Positions 39,229-49,059 are shown, counted from the first letter of the stretch. The stretch: DNA of 64,000 bases from Ensifer adhaerens (GCF_002007205.1 NZ_LAZS01000005.1:186001-250000), one strand, 5' to 3'. Notes: generated from the sequence alone by a model not told the origin. A program made the numbers and translations.

Positions 39229-39690
39229 ATGACCGACGCCCTTTTGATCCGCCCGATAGCCAGGACCGACTACGAGCAGTGGCTGCCGCTCTGGGACGGC
39301 TACAACGCCTTCTACGGCCGCTCCGGCGAAACCGCGCTCGATCCTCAGATCACCGCCATGACCTGGTCTCGTTTCTTCGACGCCTACGAGCCGGTGCATG
39401 CGCTGGTGGCCGAAAATGAGGGGCGGCTAATCGGGCTCACGCACTATCTCTTCCACCGCAGCACGACGATGATCCAGCCGAACTGCTACCTGCAGGACCT
39501 CTTCACCAATGCCGAAGCGCGCGGCAAGGGTGTCGGGCGGGCGTTGATCGAGGGCGTCTACGAGGCGGCACGGGCCGTCGGCGCGCCGCGCGTCTACTGG
39601 ATGACCCACGAGACCAACGAGACGGCGATGGCGCTCTACGACAAGGTGGCGGAGAAGTCGGGGTTTCTGGTGTACCGGAAGGTGGTTTGA
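39229..39690 (+). CDS. GNAT-family N-acetyltransferase
   Basis: A 153-residue single-domain GNAT enzyme. The acetyl-CoA loop is NAEARGKGVGRALIEGVYEAA (quoted as ARGKGVGRALIEGVYEAA), preceded by the beta-4 strand CYLQDLFTN and followed by MTHETNETAMALYDKVAEKSG, the usual end with Asn and Tyr. CAGGAA is 6 bases before ATG 39229. The substrate is unknown. It is divergent from the adenylate cyclase gene. Confidence 0.92.
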   Translation: MTDALLIRPIARTDYEQWLPLWDGYNAFYGRSGETALDPQITAMTWSRFFDAYEPVHALVAENEGRLIGLTHYLFHRSTTMIQPNCYLQDLFTNAEARGKGVGRALIEGVYEAARAVGAPRVYWMTHETNETAMALYDKVAEKSGFLVYRKVV

Positions 39691-39805
39691 CGCCGTTCAC
39701 GGCCTGGGTCGTGGTCCCGGTGATTGCTCGCGGAGCCCTGCGTGTCGTGGCGCACGAGAGCGGCCCGGGCGGCGTCTTCAATTTGTGGCAAGGCGTTCGA
39801 ACGGC

Positions 39806-40366
39806 TCAGGTCTTCGGGCCGTATCGCCGGTGATAACGCGATAGCGTGTCCTGATGGCGGTCACGTCCCACGGCAAGCGTGTTTGAATGAAGGGACAGCG
39901 ACCTCGGCGTGGAGTTCAAGCCTGTGCGCGATGTCTTCCTTCGTATCTTCGGCGGCAGCGCCATTGCGGCATCCGCCGTGAACCACAGGGTCAGCCACCC
40001 GATCCGTCGACCGCTGGTGACCGTGATGGAGGTGATCGCTGACCAGGGAATCCTGTCATCCGAAATTCGCCGGTCGATCAGTCCTTCAGGCGAAAGAGTG
40101 ACGAGACTGCCATGGAGGCTGACCGCCTGCCACAGAAGCGCCAGCGTGCACCAAACCGAGAACGCGCTCCAGGCGATACCGACCATCAGCGAAAAGCGCT
40201 CGTCGGCGTGGAACCAATGGCGGGTGAGCAACATGCAAGACGCCGCCATGGCGCCAAAAGCGATTATCTGTGCGACGAGCTTCGGCCAGGATTTGCCGAT
40301 CTTGGTCGTGCCAGATGTGTCGACTGTGTAGGCCGGGTCCACATATTCCAACCAGGCAGGCCGCAT
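39806..40366 (-). CDS. Membrane protein with a PH-like domain, unknown function
   Basis: A 186-residue protein, not recognised by name. Two hydrophobic helices (LVAQIIAFGAMAASCMLLT and MVGIAWSAFSVWCTLALLW) are followed by a small domain starting VTLSPEGLIDRRISDDRIPW, the beta-hairpin beginning of the bacterial PH-like domains found in YcxB/STM3941-type proteins. Its C-terminus (NTLAVGRDRHQDTLSRYHRRY) agrees with that type. It starts 36 bases after the uvrD stop on the same strand and may be co-transcribed with it. Confidence 0.75.
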   Translation of the reverse strand: MRPAWLEYVDPAYTVDTSGTTKIGKSWPKLVAQIIAFGAMAASCMLLTRHWFHADERFSLMVGIAWSAFSVWCTLALLWQAVSLHGSLVTLSPEGLIDRRISDDRIPWSAITSITVTSGRRIGWLTLWFTADAAMALPPKIRRKTSRTGLNSTPRSLSLHSNTLAVGRDRHQDTLSRYHRRYGPKT

Positions 40367-40402
40367 CGTCGCTCAGGGCCCCGTTCCGAACAACGACTCG
40401 CC

Positions 40403-42865
40403 TCACGCCTTCTCGACAAAGCCATCGAGCACGCGCTTCTGGCCGGCGCGGTCGAAGTCGATGGTGAGCTTGTTGCCTTCGATGGCGGCGATGTTGCCGT
40501 TGCCGAACTTCATGTGGAAGACGCGGTCGCCGACCACGAAGCGCGAGGGCTCCGTCGCCGTCGATTTTGCCACCAGTTCGCCATCGATGGTGCGGCCGCG
40601 CGGGCCGCTTTCGCCGTAGCCGATGCGCTCGACCGCGTGGCCGGAGCGGGTGCCCCAGTTGTCGCGGGTGGCGTCGGAGCGGTGCTGCTGGGCGCGCTTC
40701 CAGCCGGGCGTCGAGTAGTTGTTCTGGAAGGGGTCAGCCTTGTCGAAGCGCGACTGGCCGTAGCCGCCGCGACCATAGCCGCCATAGGACTGCTCGTTCT
40801 CGGCCACGTCCACATGGGCGAGCGGCAACTCCTCGAGGAAGCGTGACGGCATGGTCGACTGCCAGAGGCCGTGGATGCGGCGATTGGAGACGAACCAGAT
40901 GTGGCAGCGATGCTTGGCGCGGGTGATGCCGACATAGGCAAGGCGGCGCTCTTCCTCGAGACCGGAGCGGCCGCCCTCGTCGAGGGCGCGCTGGTGCGGG
41001 AACAGGCCTTCCTCCCAGCCGGGCAGGAAGACGGTGTCGAACTCCAGGCCCTTGGCCGAGTGCAGCGTCATGATCGACACGGCGTCGAGGTTCTCGTTCT
41101 GCTCGACATCCATGACCAGCGCCACGTGTTCGAGGAAGCCGCGTAGGCTCTCGAAGGCTTCCATCGAGCGGATGAGTTCCTTCAGGTTTTCCAGCCGTCC
41201 GGGGGCCTCGGCCGACTTGTCGGCCTTCCACATGTCGGTGTAGCCGCTTTCCTCAAGGATCTGCTCGGCAAGTTCGGTGTGAACCGTGGTCTCAAGCAGG
41301 GTCTGCCAGCGACGGAAATCGGTGACGACGTCGAACAGCGCCTTGCGCGCCTTCGGCTTCAGCTCGTCGGTCTCGATGATTTCTGAGGCGGCAGCCAGCA
41401 TCGGGATATCGCGGGCGCGGGCATAGTCGTGCAGCGTGCGCACGGTGGTATCGCCAAGGCCGCGCTTCGGCGTGTTGACGATGCGCTCGAAGGCGAGATC
41501 GTCGGCCGGCTGGCAGACCAGGCGGAAATAGGCCATGGCATCGCGGATTTCGAGGCGCTCGTAGAAGCGCGGGCCGCCGATGACGCGGTAGTTGAGGCCA
41601 AGCGTGACAAAGCGGTCTTCGAACTCGCGCATCTGGAACGAGGCGCGCACCAGGATCGCCATGTCGTTCAGATTGTGTTTCTGGCGCTGGAGTTGCTCGA
41701 TCTCCTCGCCGACGGCGCGGGCTTCCTCCTCGGAATCCCAGGCGGCATGCACCTGCACCTTCTCGTCATCCGGATCGGTGCGGTCGGTAAAGAGCGTCTT
41801 GCCGAGGCGGCCTTCGTTGTGGGCGATCAGGTGCCCGGCAGCCCCGAGGATATGCTCGGTCGAGCGGTAGTTGCGCTCAAGCTTGATCACCTTGGCGCCC
41901 GGGAAATCCTTCTCGAAGCGCAGGATGTTGTCGACTTCGGCGCCGCGCCAGCCATAGATCGACTGGTCGTCGTCGCCCACGCAGCAGACGTTCTGCGGCA
42001 CGCCCTTCGGCCGCTGGGCGAGCAGCCGCAGCCACATATACTGCGCCGTGTTGGTGTCCTGGTACTCATCGACGAGGATGTAGCGGAACTTGTCGTGATA
42101 GTCCTTCAGCACGTCCGCATGCATGCGGAAGATGCGGATCGGGTGCAGCAACAGGTCGCCGAAGTCGCAGGCGTTGAGCGTCAGGAGCCGGTTCTGGTAG
42201 GCGGCGTAGAGTTCGCGGCCCTTGCCGTTGGCAAAGGCGCGGGCGTCCCCCTCGGGGATCTGCGCGGGGTCGAGGCCCTTGTTCTTCCAGCCGTCGATCA
42301 TGCCGGCAAACTGCTTGGCCGGCCAGCGCTTGTCGTCGATGCCTTCGGCCTGGATCAGCTGCTTGATCAGCCGCACCACGTCGTCGGTGTCGAGAATGGT
42401 GAAATCGGAACGCAGGCCCACGAGTTCGGCATGGCGGCGAAGCAGCTTGACGCCGATCGAGTGGAAGGTGCCGAGCCAGGGCATGCCTTCGACCGCATGG
42501 CCGACGAGCACGCCGATGCGTTCCTTCATCTCGCGCGCCGCCTTGTTGGTGAAGGTCACCGCCAGGATCTGCGAGGGGAAGGCGCGATTGGTCGAAAGGA
42601 TATGGGCGATGCGGGTAGTCAACACCCGGGTCTTGCCGGTGCCGGCGCCGGCAAGAACGAGCACGGGGCCATCGAGGGTTTCGACCGCTTCCGACTGTTC
42701 GGGGTTGAGGCCGGAGAGATAGTCCGGGCGCGGCTGGGCGCGATCGCGCGCGGCCATGGCGCGTGCGGCGATGCCGCCGGCTGCTGGAACACCGCCGGGG
42801 GCGGGCTGCTGCTTGCGCGGCGCCGGCTCCTCGTCGAAGAAGGGAATATCGTCGAAACCACTCAT
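40403..42865 (-). CDS. uvrD: ATP-dependent DNA helicase UvrD/PcrA
   Basis: An 820-residue superfamily 1A helicase for mismatch and nucleotide-excision repair. Motifs are in order: LNPEQSEAVETLDGPVLVLAG with Walker A AGAGTGKTRVLTTRI, VTFTNKAAREMKERIG, Walker B ILVDEYQDTNTAQY, GDDDQSIYGWRGAEVDNIL, LERNYRSTEHIL, MTLHSAKGLEFDTVFLPGWEEG quoted as MTLHSAKGLEFDTVFLPG, and RRLAYVGITRAK. The C-terminus has the Tudor-like VGDRVFHMKFGNG typical of PcrA. The first ~60 residues are a proline/acid-rich tail. The start MSGFDD is one of several close Met codons. Confidence 0.95.
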   Translation of the reverse strand: MSGFDDIPFFDEEPAPRKQQPAPGGVPAAGGIAARAMAARDRAQPRPDYLSGLNPEQSEAVETLDGPVLVLAGAGTGKTRVLTTRIAHILSTNRAFPSQILAVTFTNKAAREMKERIGVLVGHAVEGMPWLGTFHSIGVKLLRRHAELVGLRSDFTILDTDDVVRLIKQLIQAEGIDDKRWPAKQFAGMIDGWKNKGLDPAQIPEGDARAFANGKGRELYAAYQNRLLTLNACDFGDLLLHPIRIFRMHADVLKDYHDKFRYILVDEYQDTNTAQYMWLRLLAQRPKGVPQNVCCVGDDDQSIYGWRGAEVDNILRFEKDFPGAKVIKLERNYRSTEHILGAAGHLIAHNEGRLGKTLFTDRTDPDDEKVQVHAAWDSEEEARAVGEEIEQLQRQKHNLNDMAILVRASFQMREFEDRFVTLGLNYRVIGGPRFYERLEIRDAMAYFRLVCQPADDLAFERIVNTPKRGLGDTTVRTLHDYARARDIPMLAAASEIIETDELKPKARKALFDVVTDFRRWQTLLETTVHTELAEQILEESGYTDMWKADKSAEAPGRLENLKELIRSMEAFESLRGFLEHVALVMDVEQNENLDAVSIMTLHSAKGLEFDTVFLPGWEEGLFPHQRALDEGGRSGLEEERRLAYVGITRAKHRCHIWFVSNRRIHGLWQSTMPSRFLEELPLAHVDVAENEQSYGGYGRGGYGQSRFDKADPFQNNYSTPGWKRAQQHRSDATRDNWGTRSGHAVERIGYGESGPRGRTIDGELVAKSTATEPSRFVVGDRVFHMKFGNGNIAAIEGNKLTIDFDRAGQKRVLDGFVEKA

Positions 42866-43000
42866 CATGCGGCTCAATGTAGTGATTCGGTGTGGAAAGG
42901 CCAGAAAGGATGTTCTTCTTTTATTCCGTTTTCTGCGCCACCGACACCAAGCCTGTGGAAAGACAGGCGATTTCGAGACCGCTTATTCTTGGGGCTGTTT

Positions 43001-43057
43001 GGTTTGTCGCATGTCGTCGTCGCAAAACCGCTGCACAGTTTTGGGCGACATGCTTTA
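43001..43057 (-). repeat. Dispersed repeat, family C copy 2
   Basis: Reverse-complemented, it reads TAAAGCATGTCGCCCAAAAC then TGTGCAGCGGTTTTGCGACG and ends ACATGCG, matching copy 1 at 37760. It begins at the very stop codon of the AhpD-like gene and fills much of the gap to uvrD. Confidence 0.7.
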
Positions 43058-43462
43058 TCCGGATGTCTTGTCGAAAACGGGATCGACAGGCACCTGCAAC
43101 GCGGTCGCAAGCTGGTTGGTGCGGGCGGCAAGCGAGATCACGCGCATGAGGTCGGCGTGCTCGGCATCCGTCATGCCCTTCGCCTTTGCCGCCGCCGTAT
43201 GGGAATGGGCGCAGTAGCCGCAGCCATTGGTGACCGAGACGGCGATGTAGAGCATTTCCTTGACCAGCGGATCGAGCGCCGATGGTGTCGCCATCACCGC
43301 TTTCACGTCGCGCCAGGTCTGTTCCAGGAGCTCGGGGTCGAAGGCGAGCCAGAGCCACATATTGTTGATGAAATCGGATTTGCGGGTGGCGCGGATGTCG
43401 TCGAACACGGCTTTGACGCGCGGATCGGCTTCCGGGTCCTTGGGTGGGGTAACTGTGCTCAT
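43055..43462 (-). CDS. AhpD-like / carboxymuconolactone decarboxylase family protein
   Basis: A 135-residue all-helical protein of the carboxymuconolactone decarboxylase (CMD) family. The CxxC-His motif GCGYCAHSHTAAAKAKGM is the redox centre of AhpD-type alkylhydroperoxidases, so antioxidant activity is likely but not shown. The order after the Tat-exported cyclase-family gene on the same strand (84-base gap) suggests a transcript of two genes. The stop codon lies inside a dispersed repeat. Confidence 0.9.
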   Translation of the reverse strand: MSTVTPPKDPEADPRVKAVFDDIRATRKSDFINNMWLWLAFDPELLEQTWRDVKAVMATPSALDPLVKEMLYIAVSVTNGCGYCAHSHTAAAKAKGMTDAEHADLMRVISLAARTNQLATALQVPVDPVFDKTSG

Positions 43463-43546
43463 GGGTTTCCTGGCGTGGGGGTTTAAACGTGACGTCGCGG
43501 CATGAAGGGGCCGGCGGCCTTGGCGCCGCCGGGGCGCTGGGCGGGA

Positions 43547-44368
43547 TCAGGCAAGCGCGAAGACACGCGCCGGGCCGCCGGTGCCGCCGCGGTGCTTCGG
43601 CGCACCAAGAATGAGCGTCGCGCCTTTGACCGGCAGCTTGTCGAGATTGGCGGCGGCCTCCAGCCCCCAGCGACCCTCGGGCAGCCAGGCATAATGCGTG
43701 GCGAAATCGGGCGAGGGGCCATGGTCGAGCGACAGCGTATCGACGGCGATGCCGGCCGCCTTGCTCTCTTCGATGAGATATTTCGCTGCCTCGACGTGGA
43801 AGCCGGGGAAATGCAGCTTGCCGCCGCCATCGGCATTGCGGAACTTGTCCGTGCCCATATGGGCTCCCCAGCCGGAAAGCATGGCGACGCAGGCGTTTTC
43901 CGGGATCGCGCCATTGGCCGCGACCCAGGCCTTGAGATCGTCGGGCGTCACCTGCGCATCGGCATCGTTCTCGGCTTTCGCGCGGATGTCGACGATCACG
44001 AGCGGCACGACGAGCTTTTCCACCGGCAGTTCGGCAACCGAGAGACCGTCGGCCGAGAAGTGCAGGGGCGCATCGACATGGGTGCCGGTGTGTTCGTTCA
44101 CCCGGAGCTCGAACATGTTGAACTTGTCCTTGGCGTAGTTGAACTTCTCCTCGCGGAAGAACTGCTGCTGGCCGAAGAAGGTCGGAAAGTCCTCATGCAG
44201 CTCGTGCGTCAGGTCGGTGACGCTGTTATGTCCTTGGGCGAGAGCGGGTGGGGCAGCACCGACGCTTGCCGCGGCCAGACCCGCGGTTCCAACCGCTGCC
44301 GCCTTGAAGAAGCTTCGGCGCGAGAGCATGCGCTCTTTCACCGTTTGCATGACGCAGGCATCGCACAT
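43547..44368 (-). CDS. Tat-exported cyclase-family protein (kynurenine formamidase-like fold)
   Basis: A 273-residue protein with a twin-arginine signal (LSRRSFFKAAAVGTAGLAAA then VGAAPPALA), so exported folded. The mature part is a putative cyclase/metal-dependent hydrolase: DLTHELHEDFPTF, the metal-binding HTGTHVDAPLHF and LSLDHGPSPDF. This fold includes bacterial kynurenine formamidases, but the substrate is unknown. GGAG is 8 bases before the ATG at 44368. An N-terminal MCDACVMQTV precedes the signal. It is divergent from the RND pump. Confidence 0.9.
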   Translation of the reverse strand: MCDACVMQTVKERMLSRRSFFKAAAVGTAGLAAASVGAAPPALAQGHNSVTDLTHELHEDFPTFFGQQQFFREEKFNYAKDKFNMFELRVNEHTGTHVDAPLHFSADGLSVAELPVEKLVVPLVIVDIRAKAENDADAQVTPDDLKAWVAANGAIPENACVAMLSGWGAHMGTDKFRNADGGGKLHFPGFHVEAAKYLIEESKAAGIAVDTLSLDHGPSPDFATHYAWLPEGRWGLEAAANLDKLPVKGATLILGAPKHRGGTGGPARVFALA

Positions 44369-44683
44369 CGATTTTTCTCCCCCAAGAGGCCTGAAGGTCA
44401 GGCGCAAAGCCGGCCGAAACACGCTGCCGGCGGTTGCAGGATAGCGGAGTGCCGGCGGCTGTAAATGGAAATTGTCTAGTGAATTTCTGGACAAAGCCGC
44501 GATGCATCGCGCGAAGTGCCGGTGCGTCATCATCCCGCCAACAATTTCGCTTTTATTACAATTGCGTAATGATGGCATTCGGTCATTGCCCCGACGCGCG
44601 CGAACAGGGATACTTCGCGCTAACGGAACGAACCGCCGGCCGCGCCGCGCTGGGGCGTGTTTATGCTTTATCTGGAGACTTGA

Positions 44684-45868
44684 ATGCGGGTTTGGAAACA
44701 GCTTGCGGTGAGCGCCGCTGTGCTTCTCGTGGGCGCAACCGTCTGGGTGCGGTTCGTGCCCGGCGCCGGTGAAACGCTTGCCGCCATCGGCGTATCGCAC
44801 CCGCTGATCGATGCCTTGTCGAAGCCCGGCGCCGGCGGCGGCGAGGGCGGTGAACGCGGCAATGGCCGCGGCCAGGGCGGCAACAATGCCATTCTCGTCA
44901 TGGTCCGGCCTTCGGGCACGTCTGTTGTCAACGACCGGCTGAACGCCATCGGCAACGGCGAGGCGATCCACTCCGTCACCGTCACGCCGGCGGCAACCGG
45001 CAATCTCACCGAAATTCTCGTCCGCTCCGGCGAGAAGGTGGCTCAGGGCCAGGTGATCGCCAAGCTCGACAGCGACGACCAGAAGATCGCCGCCGACCAG
45101 GCGCGGCTCAACCGCGACAGCGCGCGGGAGAAGGTGGAGCGCTACCGCAACCTCAGCACGGCGCGGGCGGTAACGGCCGTCGAAGTGCGCGATGCGGAAA
45201 TCGCGATGCAGACGGCGGAACTGGCGCTGAAGACGGCCGAGCTCGATCTCAAGCGCCGCGACATCGTCGCGCCTTCGAAGGGCGTCGTCGGCATCATCAC
45301 CGTCAATGTCGGCGATTACGTCACGACGACGACGCCGATTGCCGTCGTCGACGACCGCTCGGAGATCCTCGTCGACTTCTGGGTGCCGGAGCGCTTCGCC
45401 AACAAGATCACCGTCGGCCAGCCGGTCACGGCCTTCGCGATCGCCCAGCCGGGCAGCCAGCTCGACGGCGCGATCCACGCGATCGACAACCGTCTCGACC
45501 AGGCGAGCCGGACGCTGCGCGTGCGCGCACGGCTGGAGAATCCCGAGGACCTGTTGAGGGCAGGCATGTCCTTCTCCGTCACCGTGGCGTTTGACGGCGA
45601 CACCTATCCGACGGTCGATCCGCTGGCGATCCAGTGGAGCTCCGAGGGCTCCTATATCTGGCGCGTCTCGGGCGACAAGAGCGAGAAGGTGCCGGTGAAG
45701 ATCATCCAGCGCAATCCGGACAAGGTGCTGGTCGATGCAGGACTTTCGGAAGGCGACGAGATCGTCACCGAAGGCGTGCAGCGCCTGCGCGACGGCGGCG
45801 ACGTGCGCATTGCCGGCCGCGAGCGCAAGCAGGACACCGCCCAGAAGGTCGCGGAGGAAACCAAGTGA
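44684..45868 (+). CDS. RND efflux pump, periplasmic adaptor (membrane fusion protein)
   Basis: A 394-residue adaptor of an RND-type efflux system. An N-terminal membrane anchor/signal (LAVSAAVLLVGATVWVRF) is followed by a Gly-rich linker (GAGGGEGGERGNGRGQGG), a lipoyl half with GEKVAQGQVIAKLDSDDQKI, a helical hairpin (ADQARLNRDSAREKVERY), and the beta-barrel/MP region (FWVPERFANKITVGQPV). The end is KVLVDAGLSEGDEIVTEGVQ, the usual adaptor end. Its TGA overlaps the GTG start of the pump gene, so they are translated together. No outer-membrane channel gene is adjacent. Confidence 0.94.
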   Translation: MRVWKQLAVSAAVLLVGATVWVRFVPGAGETLAAIGVSHPLIDALSKPGAGGGEGGERGNGRGQGGNNAILVMVRPSGTSVVNDRLNAIGNGEAIHSVTVTPAATGNLTEILVRSGEKVAQGQVIAKLDSDDQKIAADQARLNRDSAREKVERYRNLSTARAVTAVEVRDAEIAMQTAELALKTAELDLKRRDIVAPSKGVVGIITVNVGDYVTTTTPIAVVDDRSEILVDFWVPERFANKITVGQPVTAFAIAQPGSQLDGAIHAIDNRLDQASRTLRVRARLENPEDLLRAGMSFSVTVAFDGDTYPTVDPLAIQWSSEGSYIWRVSGDKSEKVPVKIIQRNPDKVLVDAGLSEGDEIVTEGVQRLRDGGDVRIAGRERKQDTAQKVAEETK

Positions 45869-48800
45869 GCGGCGGCGACAGTCACGGTAGCGGCCACGGA
45901 CCTGACCACGGGAGCGGTGGCGGCCACATGTCGGCCCGCGAGCGCGGCAAGACCGGCTTTACCGCACTCTTCATCCGCCGGCCGATCTTCGCGCTGGTCG
46001 TCAACACGCTGATCGTCGTTGCCGGCCTTGCCGCCTGGAACGGCATCGAGATCCGCGAGTTGCCGCAGGTCGACCAGCCGGTCATTTCGGTGACGACGAC
46101 GCTCGACGGGGCTGCGCCCGAGACCATGGACCGCGAGGTGACCTCGGTGGTCGAAGGTGCCGTCTCGCGCGTGCAGGGTATTCGCGACATCTCGTCCACG
46201 TCCAACTTCGGCCGCAGCCGGGTGACGCTGCAGTTTTCCGACACCACCGATATCGGCCAGGCCGCCAACGATATCCGCGACGCACTCGGCCGGGTGCGCA
46301 ACCAACTGCCCGAAGATGTCGACGAGCCGAGCATCGTCAAGGCCGACGCCGACAGCCAGCCGATCATGCGGCTGGCGCTCACCTCCGACACCATGTCGAT
46401 GGAAGACATGACGCTGCTCGTCGAAAACGAGATCAGCGACCGGCTGGCGGCGGTGGAAGGGGTTGCCGACGTTGCCGTCTATGGCGACCAGGAAAAGATC
46501 TTCCGCATCGACCTCGACCAGGCGAAGCTCGCCGGACGCGGGGTGACGGTGGCGAACCTCCGCACGGCGCTCGCCAATGCCTCCTATGACGTTCCCGCCG
46601 GTAAGCTGACGAGCGCCAGCCAGGACATCTCGGTGCGCGCCACGGCCGACCTGCAGACGCCGGAGCAGTTCGAAAACCTGATCCTCGTCAATAATGTGCG
46701 CCTGCGCGACGTGGCGACCGTGACGCTCGGCCCGGATACCGGCACGACGGCGCTGCGCTCCAACGGCCGCCAGGGCATCGGGCTTGGCATCGTCCGCCAG
46801 GCGCAGTCCAACACGGTCGATATCTCCGAGGGCGTGCGCAAGGTCGTCGATACGATCCAGACGCAGATCCTGCCCGAGGGCACGCAGCTTCGGATCACCA
46901 GCGACGATGCCGTCTTCATCAACGGCGCCATCCACGAGGTGGAAATCGCGCTGATCGTTGCCGTCTTCATCGTGACGCTGGTCATCTACCTGTTCCTGCT
47001 CGACTGGCGGGCGACGCTGATCCCGACGATCTCGATGCCGATCGCGCTGATCGGCACGGTGGCGGCGATCTATCTCGCCGGCTTTTCGATCAACATCCTG
47101 ACGCTGCTGGCGATCGTGCTTGCGACCGGGCTGGTGGTCGACGACGCAATCGTGGTGCTCGAAAACATCGTGCGCCGGCGCGCCGAGGGGCTGGGTCCGC
47201 GGGCAGCGGCCGTGCACGGCACGCTCGAAGTGTTCTTCGCGGTGCTGGCGACGACCGCCACGCTTGCCGCCGTCTTCGTGCCGCTCTCGTTTCTTCCGGG
47301 CCAGACCGGCGGTCTCTTCCGCGAATTTGGCTTCGTGCTTGCCTTCTCGATCCTGCTTTCGTCCTTCGTGTCGCTGACGCTCTGCCCGATGCTCGCCTCG
47401 CGCATGCTAACGAAGGAGACGCATACGGTGCCGGGGCCGATGGCGCGCTTTGGCGCGCGGGCGGCCGGTTTCTACCGGGTGACGCTCAGAGCCTGCCTCA
47501 ACTCGCCGCTGATCGTCTTCGTCGTCGCGGGCTTCGTCACCGCCATGGGGGCTGCCGGCTTCCTGACGCTGAAATCGGAGCTGACGCCGAGCGAGGACCG
47601 GTCGCAGGTGATGATGCGCATCAACGCGCCGCAAGGCGTGTCGCTCGAATACGCCCAGGCCCAGATGCGCCGCATCGAGGACGGCTTGCAGCCGCTGGTC
47701 AAATCCGGCGAGATCGACAATATCTTCTCGATCTCGGGGCAGGGCGGCTCGGTCAACAGCGGCTTCATGGTGCTGACGTTGGCCTCCTGGGAAAAACGTG
47801 ACCGCAGCCAGCAGGAGATCGTCGCAGACATCAACAGGATGACGGGGCGGATTCCGTCGGTCCGGGTCTTCGCGATACAGCCGAACAGCTTGGGCATTCG
47901 CGGCGCCGGCAGCGGCCTGCAGGTGGCGCTCGTCGGCAACGACTACAACAAGCTCGGCGATGCGGCGGCAAAGCTGGTGCGCCAGATGGAAGACACCGGC
48001 CGCTTCGAGAACGTCCGCCTCAACTATGAGGCCAACCAGGCGCAGCTTTCGATCACCATCGACCGCGAGCGTGCCTCCGACATGGGCGTCGATATCGGCG
48101 GCCTGGCCTGGGCGCTGCAGGCGATGCTCGATGGCAACAGCGTCGTCGACGTCTATGTCGACGGCGAATCCTATCCGGTGAAGCTGTTGTCCTCGACCAA
48201 CCCGGTCAACGACCCGACCGACCTGCAGAACATCTTCCTCAAGGCCGGCGACGGCAAGATCGTGCCGATGTCGACGATCGCCAGCGTCGAGGAGATGGCG
48301 GTGGCGCCGCAGCTCTCGCGGGAATCGCAGCTTCGCGCCGTGTCGCTGTCGGCCGGCCTCAAGTCTGACCTCGCGCTCGGCGAGGCGTTGACCATGGTCG
48401 AGCAGATGGCCGAGCCGCTGTTGCCGCCCGGCTCGCGCATCATGCCGCTTGCCGAGGCAGCAACCCTCAACGAAAACGCCAACGGCCTGTTCGTCACCTT
48501 CGGCTTTGCCCTCGTCATCATCTTCCTGGTGCTGGCGGCGCAGTTCGAGAGCTTCGTCAGCGGCTTCATCATCATGTCGACGGTGCCGCTGGGGCTTGCC
48601 TGCGCGGTCTTTGCGATGATCATGACCGGCAATACGCTCAACATCTACAGCCAGATCGGCCTCGTGATGCTCGTCGGCATCATGGCGAAGAACGGCATCC
48701 TGATCGTCGAATTCGCCAACCAGCTGCGCGATCGCGGCCAGGACGTGCGCTCGGCAATCGAAAACGCCGCCAACATCCGCCTGCGTCCGGTCATGATGAC

Positions 48801-49038
48801 GATGATCGCCACCATCGTCGGCGCCGTGCCGCTGGTGCTTGCAAGCGGCGCGGGTGCGGAGGCGCGCATCGCGCTCGGCTGGGTGCTGGTCGGCGGTCTT
48901 GGCCTCGCGGTGATCGTCACGCTGTACCTGACACCGGTCGCCTATCTGGTGATCGCGCGCTTCACCAAGCCGCATGCGGACGAGGAGCGCAAGCTGCACG
49001 AGGAAATGGATGCAGCGGCGGCGCTGGAGACTCGCTGA
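45865..49038 (+). CDS. RND efflux pump, inner-membrane transporter
   Basis: A 1057-residue HAE1-type RND transporter. It starts with GTG 45865 (GGAGGA 6 bases upstream), overlapping the adaptor stop as GTGA. The first ~25 residues are His/Gly-rich (SHGSGHGPDHGSGGGH), then MSARERGKTGF, TM1 FIRRPIFALVVNTLIVVAG. Twelve transmembrane helices and two large periplasmic loops are apparent, with the proton-relay helix 4 containing LATGLVVDDAIVVLENI and the hallmark FSIL helices. The C-terminal half shows MLVGIMAKNGILIVEFANQ. The substrate, metal or drug, is not decidable; the His-rich tail is unusual. Confidence 0.95.
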   Translation: MSGGDSHGSGHGPDHGSGGGHMSARERGKTGFTALFIRRPIFALVVNTLIVVAGLAAWNGIEIRELPQVDQPVISVTTTLDGAAPETMDREVTSVVEGAVSRVQGIRDISSTSNFGRSRVTLQFSDTTDIGQAANDIRDALGRVRNQLPEDVDEPSIVKADADSQPIMRLALTSDTMSMEDMTLLVENEISDRLAAVEGVADVAVYGDQEKIFRIDLDQAKLAGRGVTVANLRTALANASYDVPAGKLTSASQDISVRATADLQTPEQFENLILVNNVRLRDVATVTLGPDTGTTALRSNGRQGIGLGIVRQAQSNTVDISEGVRKVVDTIQTQILPEGTQLRITSDDAVFINGAIHEVEIALIVAVFIVTLVIYLFLLDWRATLIPTISMPIALIGTVAAIYLAGFSINILTLLAIVLATGLVVDDAIVVLENIVRRRAEGLGPRAAAVHGTLEVFFAVLATTATLAAVFVPLSFLPGQTGGLFREFGFVLAFSILLSSFVSLTLCPMLASRMLTKETHTVPGPMARFGARAAGFYRVTLRACLNSPLIVFVVAGFVTAMGAAGFLTLKSELTPSEDRSQVMMRINAPQGVSLEYAQAQMRRIEDGLQPLVKSGEIDNIFSISGQGGSVNSGFMVLTLASWEKRDRSQQEIVADINRMTGRIPSVRVFAIQPNSLGIRGAGSGLQVALVGNDYNKLGDAAAKLVRQMEDTGRFENVRLNYEANQAQLSITIDRERASDMGVDIGGLAWALQAMLDGNSVVDVYVDGESYPVKLLSSTNPVNDPTDLQNIFLKAGDGKIVPMSTIASVEEMAVAPQLSRESQLRAVSLSAGLKSDLALGEALTMVEQMAEPLLPPGSRIMPLAEAATLNENANGLFVTFGFALVIIFLVLAAQFESFVSGFIIMSTVPLGLACAVFAMIMTGNTLNIYSQIGLVMLVGIMAKNGILIVEFANQLRDRGQDVRSAIENAANIRLRPVMMTMIATIVGAVPLVLASGAGAEARIALGWVLVGGLGLAVIVTLYLTPVAYLVIARFTKPHADEERKLHEEMDAAAALETR

Positions 49039-49059
49039 GCCGGAGCGGGCTATCCCCTT

